A stretch of DNA of 64,000 bases. Origin: Hypholoma sublateritium FD-334 SS-4 (Eukaryota > Basidiomycota > Agaricomycetes > Agaricales > Strophariaceae). A model generated the notes under the pieces. The model was not told where the DNA came from. It ran no database searches and saw only the letters and a program-made list of their open reading frames with translations. Within the stretch, counting starts at the first letter, position 1. Each line of letters opens with the position of its first letter. Both the position numbers and the translations under genes were made by a program. The DNA lies in NCBI GenBank assembly GCA_000827495.1, contig KN817565.1, positions 62,001 to 126,000 on the forward strand. The letters are read 5' to 3'. Of the stretch, positions 23,616 through 33,586 are shown in pieces.

Positions 23616-26208
23616 ATGGCAGGTCCTGCTGACGCGCTCCCCCAATTAGTGCTTGCATTCGATATAGGGACAACCTATAGCGGCGCATCGTACAGGTGAG
23701 TAATCTCAGCCTTCCATCAACAATTGTTGGTGAATTTAATCCTACTCTTACCCAGTATAATCACAAATGGATCTACTCCTGAGATTCATGGAGTTGCGAG
23801 GTCAGTGCATAATGTTTTCACACGGCGAGTTAAGCAACGGTTGATCCTTTTGCTCGATCCAGATTCCCAGCTCTGGCGGACGGCTCGTCTAAGATACCGT
23901 CCATTATATACTACGACTCTGACGGAGGTATCGCAGCCGTCGGCGCTGAAGCCTTACGGGGAGGGATACAAGTAGATGCCGAAGACAATCATTGGACCAA
24001 AGTGGAATGGTGAGCATAAATCCTGCTGCGCCCGTTGTTTACCAGGCACTAGGCTCCGGTACTAATCCACCCCGATGGCAGGTTTAAACTGAAGCTCCCA
24101 TTATCTAGTACTGTCGATCCCATGGAAATGGGACTCTTCGACAACCTACCGCCCCTCCCATTCAATAAAACTATCGTGGAAGTCTTTGCCGACTTCTACA
24201 CATACCTACTAGAATGTTCTGCCAAGTACATATGCGAAAGCCACGAAAACGGGAACTTACTCTGGGCTTCCGTCAAAGACGGCGTTCAATTTGTGCTTTC
24301 GCATCCGAACGGCTGGGGAGGTCGGGAGCAGATGCTCCTCCGCGATGCGGCTCTGTTGGCTGGTCTCATTCCCAATGATACGCCGGAAAACCAGGACCGT
24401 GTCTCCTTCGTCACAGAGGGTGAAGCTAGCCTGAATTTTGTTATTCGGAGTGGAACGCTTACCGCCAGTCTCAAGGTGCCCATATTTTGCCTCGTCTCGT
24501 TCAAAAAGACTTATCCTATTGTCTGATTTAGAATGGGGACGGTTTACTGATCGTTGATGCAGGTGGTGGAACCATTGACATCAGCTCCTATAGGCAGATG
24601 CCCGACAATACAACAACGGTATTTGAAGAGATAACCAGATCTCACTGTACCTAATTTCCAATTTTCTTCACTTGGAGAACATATTCTGACAGACGAGTAA
24701 ACGATAGGTACATTTTCGGGATCTTTACTTGTGGATAAGAGCGCGAAGACGTTCCTCACTGGTTGGCTCTCGTTTTCTCTCCAGAAACTTTTCAATACGC
24801 TCACCGCTCTATTTCTCTCCCTGTAGACTTCCTTCAAGACTCTCCCTACATTGAAGATGTTGATCATATGGTCGCTTGTTTCAATAAGACGTGCAAGCCC
24901 ACTTTCAAAAATGCGGACGACACCCAGTATATCAAATTTGGCAGCTTTCGAGATAACGACGCGGAACACCACATACGGGCTGGTGAACTGATGCTCCAGG
25001 GGTGAGTCCAGACGTGATCGGTTTGCACCTTATATGTGCTCAATTGTTCCGGCATCTCAAAGTTCTGACGTCGCCAATTTTTTCAAACCATCCTCCACCG
25101 CTATCAAGCGGGCGATCCTCGATCAGCGCAGTAGCGCACACAAGAAGATAGTGGTAAGAGCTCTTAGGCTATGAGTCGGAGTACAAAACTGAAAGCGATA
25201 ACTCCATCTTTAGCACGTCGTCCTCGTCGGGGGATTTTCCGCGAACGACTGGCTTTTCGCCGACATCGAGGCATTCCTCGCGCGCACGGATCCTACGCTG
25301 CGTCTCATCCGCCCCAAAGAGCGCGCGTGAGTTCCTGTCTCATTTTCAATACTTCTCTTAGCTTATAGTCAACCTGTCCGTCAGGTCCAAGGCCGTCTCC
25401 GACGGTGCTGTGTCGTTCTACATCGACCATTTCGTCCGCGCGCGCATCGCCAAGGCGACGTACGGCGCGATCTGCAGTGCGCGGTACAACCCTACCAACA
25501 AGGAGCATACGCAGCGCGCCGCGACCACGTTCGTTGCCCCGTCGGGTGAGCGTCGTGTCCCGGAGATGTTCTGCGTGATTATCGCCAAGGTAAGCCTATC
25601 GTTCCCATGCGCAAGTGGTCAATGTGTAACAAGCTGTGTGTGCGTGCAACAGGACACCAGGGTGTCCGAAGGCACGGAGTTCCGACAGACCTACAACCAG
25701 GTCTCATTCAAGAAATCGTACTTCCAGCGCCTTGCATCACCTGTTTGGTGCTATCGCGGCACGCGCTCTGCGTTGGGCTGGAAGGACTTGGACAGGAGTA
25801 TGACTTCCATTGTTCCCTGGCAAACAATGCGACTAACTCGAAGACAGGTAACTTTGTTCAGCTGTGCACCATTGAAGCAGACCTTTCCAAAGCTGTTTCG
25901 GGCCCACTGAAGGGTTTCGAGGGGAAGACGTATTACCAGGCTAACTATGAGATTGTGCTCTTATTTGGGCTAACGGAGCTAAAAGCGCAAGTGGCCTGGA
26001 AAGAAAATGTGTGTCGCCTAGTTGTATATCTCTACGATCCATTTGATGTACACTAATCCCTAATACTGTTTAGGGAATCGAAAAGCGGTACGCCCATTTG
26101 AGCGTGTAGAAAGCATATCATAAAAATGCTGACGACACCCGCAGAAGCCTAGCGAAGGTAATATACGAGCATTCACAAGAGAGAAGCGCTCCTGCCCTGC
26201 ATAACTAA
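23616..26208 (+). CDS. Hsp70-like (HSPA12-type) ATPase F
   Basis: Plus-strand paralog away from the main array. Start ATG at 23616 (MAGPADALPQLVL, AFDIGTTYSGASYR). The second exon lacks the VLDPG wording of A-D and reads ITNGSTPEIHG. Phosphate-2 block LIVDAGGGTIDIS lies near 24550 and VLVGGFSANDWL near 25220. Other family motifs: LSHPNGWGG, FVTEGEASLNF, QYIKFGSFRDND, CYRG and FGLTELKAQVAW. The 14-nt micro-exon is 26074-26087 (GIEKR); the last exon reads SLAKVIYEHS and ends at 26208. About 14 exons, roughly 590 residues. It shares the NDW form of the adenosine motif with gene E and the GTTYSG form with A and B, so it is an older member. No disabling lesion seen. Confidence 0.9.
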
Positions 26209-26266
26209 AGAGCTTCAGTTAAAGATATACCGGTCAAACGAAAAATTGTAAAAATGTACACATAAG

Positions 26267-28406
26267 TTAGGATTGCAATCTATCTACGTCCATCGCTTGC
26301 TGGATCAATGTTTGACTTACTCGAGACCGGGGAAGTATCGAGCATTTGAAAGGCTTCTTGTGCCTGCCATGGATAAAGTCAGTAGTTGGTATTTGAGGAT
26401 GGGATCAGTACCGACACCATGATGCCTGTGTCGTAATACTCATCGTTGACTTCGATATCCCTCCCGTCTGCGTCCTTCGCCTTCGTAATATTGAATGTCG
26501 CCAGAATGGACACAAATGCAATCCATAACTGGCCTTGGGCATTAGTAATGCGCGAAATATGACAAAGGAATATTACTTGCGCTGGCACTGGCTACATGCT
26601 TCCCAACACAAACCCTGAACGAGTATTCAGGACCTGTAATGCTTCCACGTCATGGCGCAACCTACCTTCGCCCAAAGCCAGATGTAAGCACGCGATCGTC
26701 GTTTGTGAGCTCCCCGTTTGCTCCGATAAATCGCTCGGGTTTGAAAATCTTTGCTTCGGGATAGGTTTTTTCGTCCCGCACCATCGCCCTAAGAAAGAGC
26801 ATTAAATCAAGTCTGCTTGTCGCAAAAATACTTGCCATATGTTTGAGATGACGACCGTCCCTGGCGATATGGATCAGAAAAACAGGTCGAAGGAGGATAG
26901 ATATAGCGCAGAACCTTCTGGTATATAGTACCCTTTATAAATATCGTCCTTCTCTGCCCTGTGTGGGATGCCTATGGGGGTTGGGGGCTTCCAACGGAGG
27001 ACTTCCCGGTAAATGGCATCTATGTATGGCAGCGAATGGCGATCTTCAAACCCTGGCAGCTGATCCACGCCAACTACGCGGTCGATCTCGGCTTGCGCCT
27101 TTTCCTGTATTTCTGGGTGCGTCGCCATGAGGTAGAGAAAAGTACTGGTGGCAGATATTGTCGTATCAGACGCAGCTTTTTGAAGTCTGAATCACCTGGC
27201 GAAACTCTATGATACAAAAGCACTACATACCAGTGTAGACCGTGAAGGACACTCCAGAAATAATATCTTCTCTCTCTTCGGAGTCATCCTCGGCCTCCAA
27301 AAATCGAGAGACTATGCATGGGTCCGCCTCTCCATTTATCTATATGATTTTTTTTTTTTAGTTCATTGGTGAGACGCGTGCTGAAGATCACGGTGGAAGT
27401 TATAGCCAACGTACGAGTTTGTTTTTCACGGCTTCAATTGGTGTAGCAGCTAGCATACCTGTCAGGCGTTTCGTATCCCGTACCATCCTCTGCGCTACTG
27501 CCATAGGAAACCACGCAGGAATGTAACTCAGTGCCGGGAAGAAATTAAGGAGCGTGAACGTGGGTAGCATCAGTTTGAACGCCATGAACGCCGCGTCGTA
27601 AGCAGCCCGAGAATACGAGTCGTCCGAGGTATTGATATTATTGCCGTACATTATGGACATGGAAACTCCGACCGAGAACCTAGAAAAACGAGTATAAGAA
27701 AAATAATAGGAATAATGAGTGATTATTTCCTGACGCTTTATTGTGGTCCTCAAAGCATTCTGGAGTGTCCAGTAACCCCTTTAGCATAACATGGGCATGA
27801 CGAGTCTGAATTTCGTGATAAGCAGATACGGCGTCTTGACGAAAGTTTTGCTGGGCGAATCTTCGATGTTTTCGCCATCTGTCCGAACGATGACGCATGA
27901 AAGTCATATTAATCGACCAGCCCATTCTTTCATTCAAGTCATTACAAGTGCTGTGAGTGCGATAAAATTTGGATGCTCACTTATCAATTACTGGTATATC
28001 TGGCCGGTCGGAATACATATCCGCTCGTTTGTCTAGCAGCACCTCCGCGTCGTCCAGTGAATTAAGTATGAGGAAGTGTTGTCCGAGGCAGCATGCGTGC
28101 AAAATGCTACCTACTGATTGTGAGATTTGAGAGAGTAAAAAAAGCCTGCATAAACGTACTGTGGTAGGTCTTTTCCCATTCCATGTACTGCGTGGCATCA
28201 TCACTATGCGGAAAATCGAACCAGTTCCCGACCAGAAATTTGGGTATAGGACCGGGAGGATAATTGTGTTTGTATCGTCGCTTGAAAAGCCAGCTGGCCG
28301 GGTGGGATACATAGATTAGGAGCGCTGCTGCCAACGACAGGTAAGCCAGGAGGAGAGGCTCATTGGCGAAATGCTGTACCACTCCCGCCATCTGGGATTG
28401 GGGCAT
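26267..28406 (-). CDS. Cytochrome P450 monooxygenase
   Basis: Membrane-anchored haem monooxygenase. Start ATG at 28406; residues about 15-35 form a hydrophobic anchor, followed by a proline hinge (NYPPGPIPK). The I-helix motif AASDTTISA lies near 27165, the ExxR motif within YREVLRW near 27010, PERF near 26740, and the haem loop GFGRRVCVGKH is split by an intron near 26640. Length after splicing is about 510 residues, normal for the superfamily. Two introns appear to use GC donors: ATATG/gcaagt near 26840 and GCCAGC/gcaagt near 26580. The final junction is ambiguous; I prefer one giving HKKPFKCSILPRSR and a stop at 26267. It resembles Agaricomycete P450s often labelled O-methylsterigmatocystin oxidoreductase-like, but the substrate is unknown. 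All catalytic landmarks are present. Confidence 0.88.
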
Positions 28407-29086
28407 GATAACGCCCTGATCCTGACTCGTATTTATACTTATCTCGCTTATGCTCTTGCTTTAAGCTTATATCGAAGGGGGTGAGATCTTTCTCATATAT
28501 ATAAGCTTTCTTGTTGAAGTTCACAATCTGAAATAGTCCTTGAATATGTTTAGCACCAGGTCGTATAATTTAAGTGACATGAAGTACTTCTTGTCGTACC
28601 TTGTCACAGTGAACCTCGAGGAATGCGAACAACGACAATACATACATACTACTTCCACTCCACTGCAGAAGACGTCGTGTTGTCTTAAAGCCGAGGAACC
28701 GAAGCGCCGAATTGGAGTTTCGATATGCTAATACAGTACTCCGCGACTCCAAGTCGCTCGTGCCGAATTGCCCAAGTTCGATCATCATCCAAGTATAGCC
28801 GACCGTTGTGCTCTGAGGGCCGGGCGCATATATCACCAATAGCGAAACCGACAAGGGCCAAGTTGGAATGTCAAGGACGAACGGAATCTGTGCTGAGACC
28901 CATTAGAAGCAGCAACGTGAGGTTTACCAGTCCCACCGAGTCCTTCCTTTTTGAAATCATAGGAGCGCATGAAAAATTTCGCATTACGCGGTGACTCGAT
29001 ATCTATAGAGTAAGATGATTCATACCGCCCAAATTAGCGCTGACCGTAAATCAATTGGAGCGTCGTTACTTTGGTTGGCCTTCGCG
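28407..29086. other. Spacer without a supported gene
   Basis: About 680 bases between the P450 start and the end of the ABC ATPase gene. Short ORFs only, none with family features. It contains the P450 promoter and a run of GATATATAT-like AT-rich words near 28495. Confidence 0.35.
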
Positions 29087-31046
29087 TTATCCCAACGTAA
29101 AACGCCGAACTTCTTCGCTATTCCAGGGAACCTCATCCTCCCAGTGTGTTATCACAACGACGGCTTGTGTGTTATTCACCCCCAAAATACCTGGGAGTTC
29201 CCCACGAAGATATCGTCGAGCAGCGGCAATCATGGAGTCGTCCATACCGCTCCAAACTTCATCCAGAAGGATCAACGGCGGCCGGTCGACGAGGGCCCGC
29301 ATTAGCAGCACGAGCCTCTGTTCCCCAGGAGAGCGTGCGCTGAACTGCGACGAGGCGAACGCCGCAGTAGATTCCGGCCCTCCCTGATTCCATGCAGCAG
29401 GACCCAGAGCCCCAAGCACCTCCCAGCAGCGCGCGATACGGTGCCTCCTCAGCAGCTCACGGGACTCCTCGAGGATCATGTCCACTTGCGGGACCTCCTC
29501 ATCTGCAACATCAACCCACCCAGCGGTGCCATGCTGGCGCATCGCAGAAGGCGCGTCACGCGTGCGGGGGACGAATCCGCCGTCGAACCCAGTGGTCACT
29601 GCCTCCCAAACGCTCATACCCGGATGGCGCCGCGGAAACGCATCGAACATTTCAGGGGACACGATGCCGATGAGGCGGCGCAGATGCGCCGTGGGTATCT
29701 TTTTCCGTGGGAGAGGGCCATCACCCCCAAGCGCCGGGAGGTTGAGGTGCGCCTGAACGTATGATTGTGGGTGATCCCCGGTGAGGAGGGAGAGAAGCGT
29801 CGTCTTGCCTGAACCTGAAAAAATATCAGATCCATTTTTGCTGCTGGGATCCGCTCATACCGTTTGCGCCACGAAGATGCCATCGGTCGCCTCGGCAAAT
29901 CTCCCAGCTGATATCAGTGAGCACCTGATGCAAGTCAGAAAACACAAGGAGGCATAGTAGTGAGAAGGATGTGCCTTGCGCTCTCCGTAGACCACGTTTA
30001 CATTCTTCATATCAACCAGTACCTCCTTCCTGGGAGACTTCGTAGGTTTCGATACGCCGGAAATATTTTGGTGAGGCAGATGGTCTGACGGAATTACTTC
30101 CCTGCCAATGGCAGTGCCTTCTGCTATTTCGAGGACGTGAGTTATCCAACGAGGTATCTCTTCACCTTTCCGCAGGCCGATTATGACACGAGGAGCCCGT
30201 GCAAGATGAAGACGTTCCAGGATCTCATTTAAAGCTTTTCTGGATGACGCGTCGAGGCCAGCTGTATGTTGGAATGTTAAAATGAGCGGCGGAATGGCGT
30301 GAATCAATACTGCCGCTTACTCAGAGGCTCGTCGAGTAATAAAAGCTCTGGTTGGTCCAATATTGCTTTCACAATCCTTGCGCGTCTAGTTTGTCCGTTG
30401 CTTAGTGTGATGGTTGGAATGTCGAGCAGGCCGGTGAGACCCATTTGCTTTATTAAGGTATCGAAGAGCTCGGGCTCTTTTTCCGCGGCGGCACTGGCGC
30501 TGAGGGTATCTTTCAACGTGACGCGATCTTCCTCTTCTCGTATTGCGCCATATCGTGCGGTGTAGTCAAAGAACACTCCCGATTCGCCGCCTCCGCGATG
30601 GCGGAACGATACATACGATACTCGAGTGTAAGGGTCAGCCCCTGTGTTTGCAAGGAATGGATAGAGGCCGCCTGCTTGCGCCCATTGGCCCTGTATTTCT
30701 GTAGTTGGCGGCGCTACACGCGCATGTCCCAGGAGAGCCTGAGCTGTGCTGCTATCAAAACATATAAGAGCTTCGCGAAATTAGGACGACATGCCTTGAA
30801 CAGAGCGCGTTTCCCTCCTCCTGTTCCCGACACGACTGCCCACGCCTCCGTCTCCCGCACATTCCAATTTAAATTAGAAATCAATGGCCTAGAGGTTGTG
30901 GAAGGAGTGCCGAAAGCGTAGACGTTTGAACCAAAGGGAATGCGGATGATAGGTGCAGAGCTGTCCGAGTTGACATATCTTCGTGTCGATGAGACTAAAA
31001 CATTGCGTCCCAGTATATGCATATTCTTAAAAGCTAACAAAGACAT
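29087..31046 (-). CDS. Soluble twin ATP-binding-cassette ATPase (ModF/PhrA, yeast YDR061W-like)
   Basis: Two ABC nucleotide-binding domains in one chain and no transmembrane segments, as in E. coli ModF (PhrA) and yeast YDR061W. Start chosen at ATG 31046; the first 25 residues (MSLLAFKNMHILGRNVLVSS, then TRRYVNS) look like a mitochondrial presequence. Domain 1 has a weak P-loop (SGTGGGKRALF: Arg replaces the usual Ser/Thr after Lys), signature LSNGQ and Walker B LLLLDEP. Domain 2 has a canonical P-loop GANGSGKTT split by an intron near 29840, signature-like FSARSPGEQ and Walker B LILLDEVWSGMD. The intron after ALFK seems to start with GC (gcatgt). Stop at 29087. Function in this subfamily is poorly defined. 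Frame is intact through all introns I followed. Confidence 0.85.
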
Positions 31047-31745
31047 TGTGGTACCTGAAGACGTAGTACCTGAAGGCGAATTCAATTGAGCAGGCGTTCC
31101 GAAGCTTCGACATTGCGAAAGTAACAGGCTTTACATAAATCGAGACTCACTGGAATCTCAAGTGAGCCAAGGCTTGTTGCAGTGGCAATAATATAGCGCG
31201 GTTGAAAGGTTATTTTGTTGGTTCTGGGGCCATATATATATGTACGCAGCTAATGACTGGTGGCTCGAGTCGAAGGGCGAAGATGACTCGGACGGCAATT
31301 TTCTGTTTGTTTGTTGTCGTTGTGGACCCTGACTGAGGTCACTCGCAGATTATTCTCTGCCACAAACCATCACCGGCACCATCATCTATGTTCTGAATAC
31401 TCATTTCCTTATAAACCGCATATGCTATAGCTTCATATCTCTCTCCCTGGAACTGAATTTGAAACTTCCTGTATTTCGAAAGAACACCAGCTCAGCGAAC
31501 AATGTTCAACGTCAACGTTCAACGTTCAACGTTTCAACATCGGTATTGGACACTGGATAACCGCTACTATACAATGGTATCAAATCTGAATGTGTACTTC
31601 TGCTATATATGCTCTTAGGTGAGTGCGGTATTGGCGTCCAGCTATACTAAATAAAGACATTTCAACTTTAGCCTGCTGGTGAATTGTCATGAATAATGGC
31701 AGACGCAGCGACGAACTCCTAAAATCTCGCTTTTCCAACCGTCTA
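31047..31745. other. Spacer with a short GTTCAAC tandem repeat
   Basis: No gene is supported. Near 31500-31545 the sequence carries repeated GTTCAACGTCAACGTTCAACGTTCAACGTTTCAAC-type units, written here as about five 7-8 base repeats. The reverse-complement form (GTTGAACGTTGAAC units) occurs at about 8570-8600 inside the Hsp70-like array. Confidence 0.5.
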
Positions 31746-33389
31746 TCATGCGCCGACGCTTAGTACCGACGTCAGGGCTACCTTTGTTTTCAAAAGAATT
31801 TCCGCCCTGTGTTCAGGTTGCTCGGCTTCGTTGCGTTTGACAATGGTCCTCCGCAATCCCAACCCGACCGTGCAAAGGACGCGTTTGCCAGTCTTGTCAG
31901 CTACGCTTCCTTGGGATCCTCCGTTCTCAGCGTAAACGTCCTCCATGTCGCTTGATAATGGGGACCCGTACGATACGACAAAGGCCTCCATATCCACGGT
32001 CGTTATCCCTTCCTTCGTTGCTGCTTTAAGCTGAGTCATCAGTTTCTCGATGGCGAACACCATATGCTGTACGGATAGCAGGGATTTCTTTGACTGTTCG
32101 CTCGCTGGTGACCAACCGCAGAAGTACAGCATGCTGAGAACACTGTCGACGAGGAGGTTCACTGAAGTAGCTTCTTTGAAGGAAGCAATTTTGCCGCTTG
32201 TGATTGCCCTCCATCTTCCGGCGATGGGTTGCGTCTCTGCCAACGAGGTCAGTGAGACGGCCAAATTCTGGATAACTAACATACCAGTGTCGCGAATTCG
32301 CTGATATAGCTTTTCCAAGAAATCGCCAAAACTTCCCAGCGTGAATGTTCGAAGGTGGTACCCACACCATCTGGTGAGAATGGACTGGAACGCGAGCTGC
32401 AGTGGCAGTGGCTCCGTTCGTATATTGGTATAGTGACTTTGAAGGTGGCCCCATAGGCCTTCCCCAACTTCCCTACGGACGTATCTTTCCAAATTATTGC
32501 CATATTTCTCGACGAGCTTGCTCCGCTCTTGTGGAGTCGCCTGCATGGAACCATCTTCGATCAATTCTGCCATATAGGCCGCCGTTTGGAAGATCTCCGA
32601 GTTCAAAGCCTCTGTCATCGCGATCACATCGGCTCCAGAATACGCGTCGGCGGTGGTCAAAAATGTCTGCGCCCCATTCAGATCTGCAGTGCGCACTTCG
32701 AGGAGTTTGGTCAACTGGGCTTGTTTCTCCTCCGCAGAGCGTAGCTTGGCCTGAACCATGCGAAGCTCCTCGTCTTTCCTCTTGTTTGATGCCTCCAGCT
32801 CCCTGATCTTCCGGGCCGCTTCCTGCTCCCTCGCTTCCCAATCTTTCTTGTAAGATTGCAAGGCCGTCAACATCGTGCTCTTCTCCTCGAGTATGTTCTG
32901 TATCCTCTGCTGAGACGCCTGGTTCTTCCGGATAGCATCTGCGAGATCATTTCGTGTGGCAAACAGCTGCTGCGAAAGTAAAGAGTTCTCCTTGGCTTTC
33001 TCCGTCACCGAAGCGCGCAGCTGTTCTTCGTCTGTGTATCGCCGTTTGCGCGCTGGCTCGATTCTGCGCTCAGGCGAATCAACGCGACGACTACTCTCTG
33101 TTCGTTTCAGGGCAACCTGTGAGGCGGATGTCGAAAGTCCTGGTGTTGGCGTTCGAGTTGGCGTTGGAGTGCTTCTTCGACTTCGAACCGAGCCTTTCGT
33201 ACGGACGCTGGTGACTTCTTGCTCTGGGGAGGGTAACGATTGTTTGGCGGTAGCGAGTGGATTATTTCTGGGGTTATCCCAGATACGATGAGCGTCTTCC
33301 GCCTCGGAGTCGGTCGACAATGGATGGGGTGAGACGGGGCTTCGGGACATGTTTCTGTAACCAAAGTATCCGAACAAGGTGTCGAACAT
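31746..33389 (-). CDS. Coiled-coil protein, copy 2
   Basis: Complete paralog of the gene at the left edge of the window. The reading frame is open from 33587, but the ATG at 33389 (MFDTLFGYFGYRNMSRSP) is preferred: the longer form would reach the start of the divergent Hsp70-like gene G. That gives 547 residues from a single exon. Layout: Ser/Pro/Arg-rich N-terminus (about 1-120), a long heptad-rich coiled coil (about 125-240, including EAARKIRELEASNKRKDEEL and following), then a helical C-terminal domain with QTFLTTADA, AAYMAELIEDG, LYQRIRDTG and AGRWRAITSG. The C-terminal region is the part conserved with copy 1. No enzymatic motif is visible. Its divergent pairing with gene G, and copy 1's position next to gene A, suggest the two families travel together. 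Confidence 0.85.
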   Translation of the reverse strand: MFDTLFGYFGYRNMSRSPVSPHPLSTDSEAEDAHRIWDNPRNNPLATAKQSLPSPEQEVTSVRTKGSVRSRRSTPTPTRTPTPGLSTSASQVALKRTESSRRVDSPERRIEPARKRRYTDEEQLRASVTEKAKENSLLSQQLFATRNDLADAIRKNQASQQRIQNILEEKSTMLTALQSYKKDWEAREQEAARKIRELEASNKRKDEELRMVQAKLRSAEEKQAQLTKLLEVRTADLNGAQTFLTTADAYSGADVIAMTEALNSEIFQTAAYMAELIEDGSMQATPQERSKLVEKYGNNLERYVRREVGEGLWGHLQSHYTNIRTEPLPLQLAFQSILTRWCGYHLRTFTLGSFGDFLEKLYQRIRDTGMLVIQNLAVSLTSLAETQPIAGRWRAITSGKIASFKEATSVNLLVDSVLSMLYFCGWSPASEQSKKSLLSVQHMVFAIEKLMTQLKAATKEGITTVDMEAFVVSYGSPLSSDMEDVYAENGGSQGSVADKTGKRVLCTVGLGLRRTIVKRNEAEQPEHRAEILLKTKVALTSVLSVGA

Positions 33390-33586
33390 GGTCGAAGGGG
33401 TGAATATGAGTGGTCGTTCTATGAGCGATAGGCGGGTTATTCTAAGTGCTGCCTCGCCTATCGAGTCCGGTACACATGTGCCTCCAACGTGGCCTACACA
33501 TGCAGGTCCCATAAAACTCGACCAGCTTATGTTCCGCTCCTTCAGCTCTCCCACCACCTTCTCATCACTGCATTCATACATCGGCA
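33390..33586. promoter_or_regulatory. Putative bidirectional promoter, coiled-coil copy 2 / Hsp70-like G
   Basis: Only 197 bases separate the two preferred start codons of the divergent genes, so both 5' regions must share this segment. I see no clear TATA box or canonical heat-shock element. The alternative longer start of the coiled-coil gene would remove the gap almost entirely, which is one reason to reject it. Confidence 0.45.
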
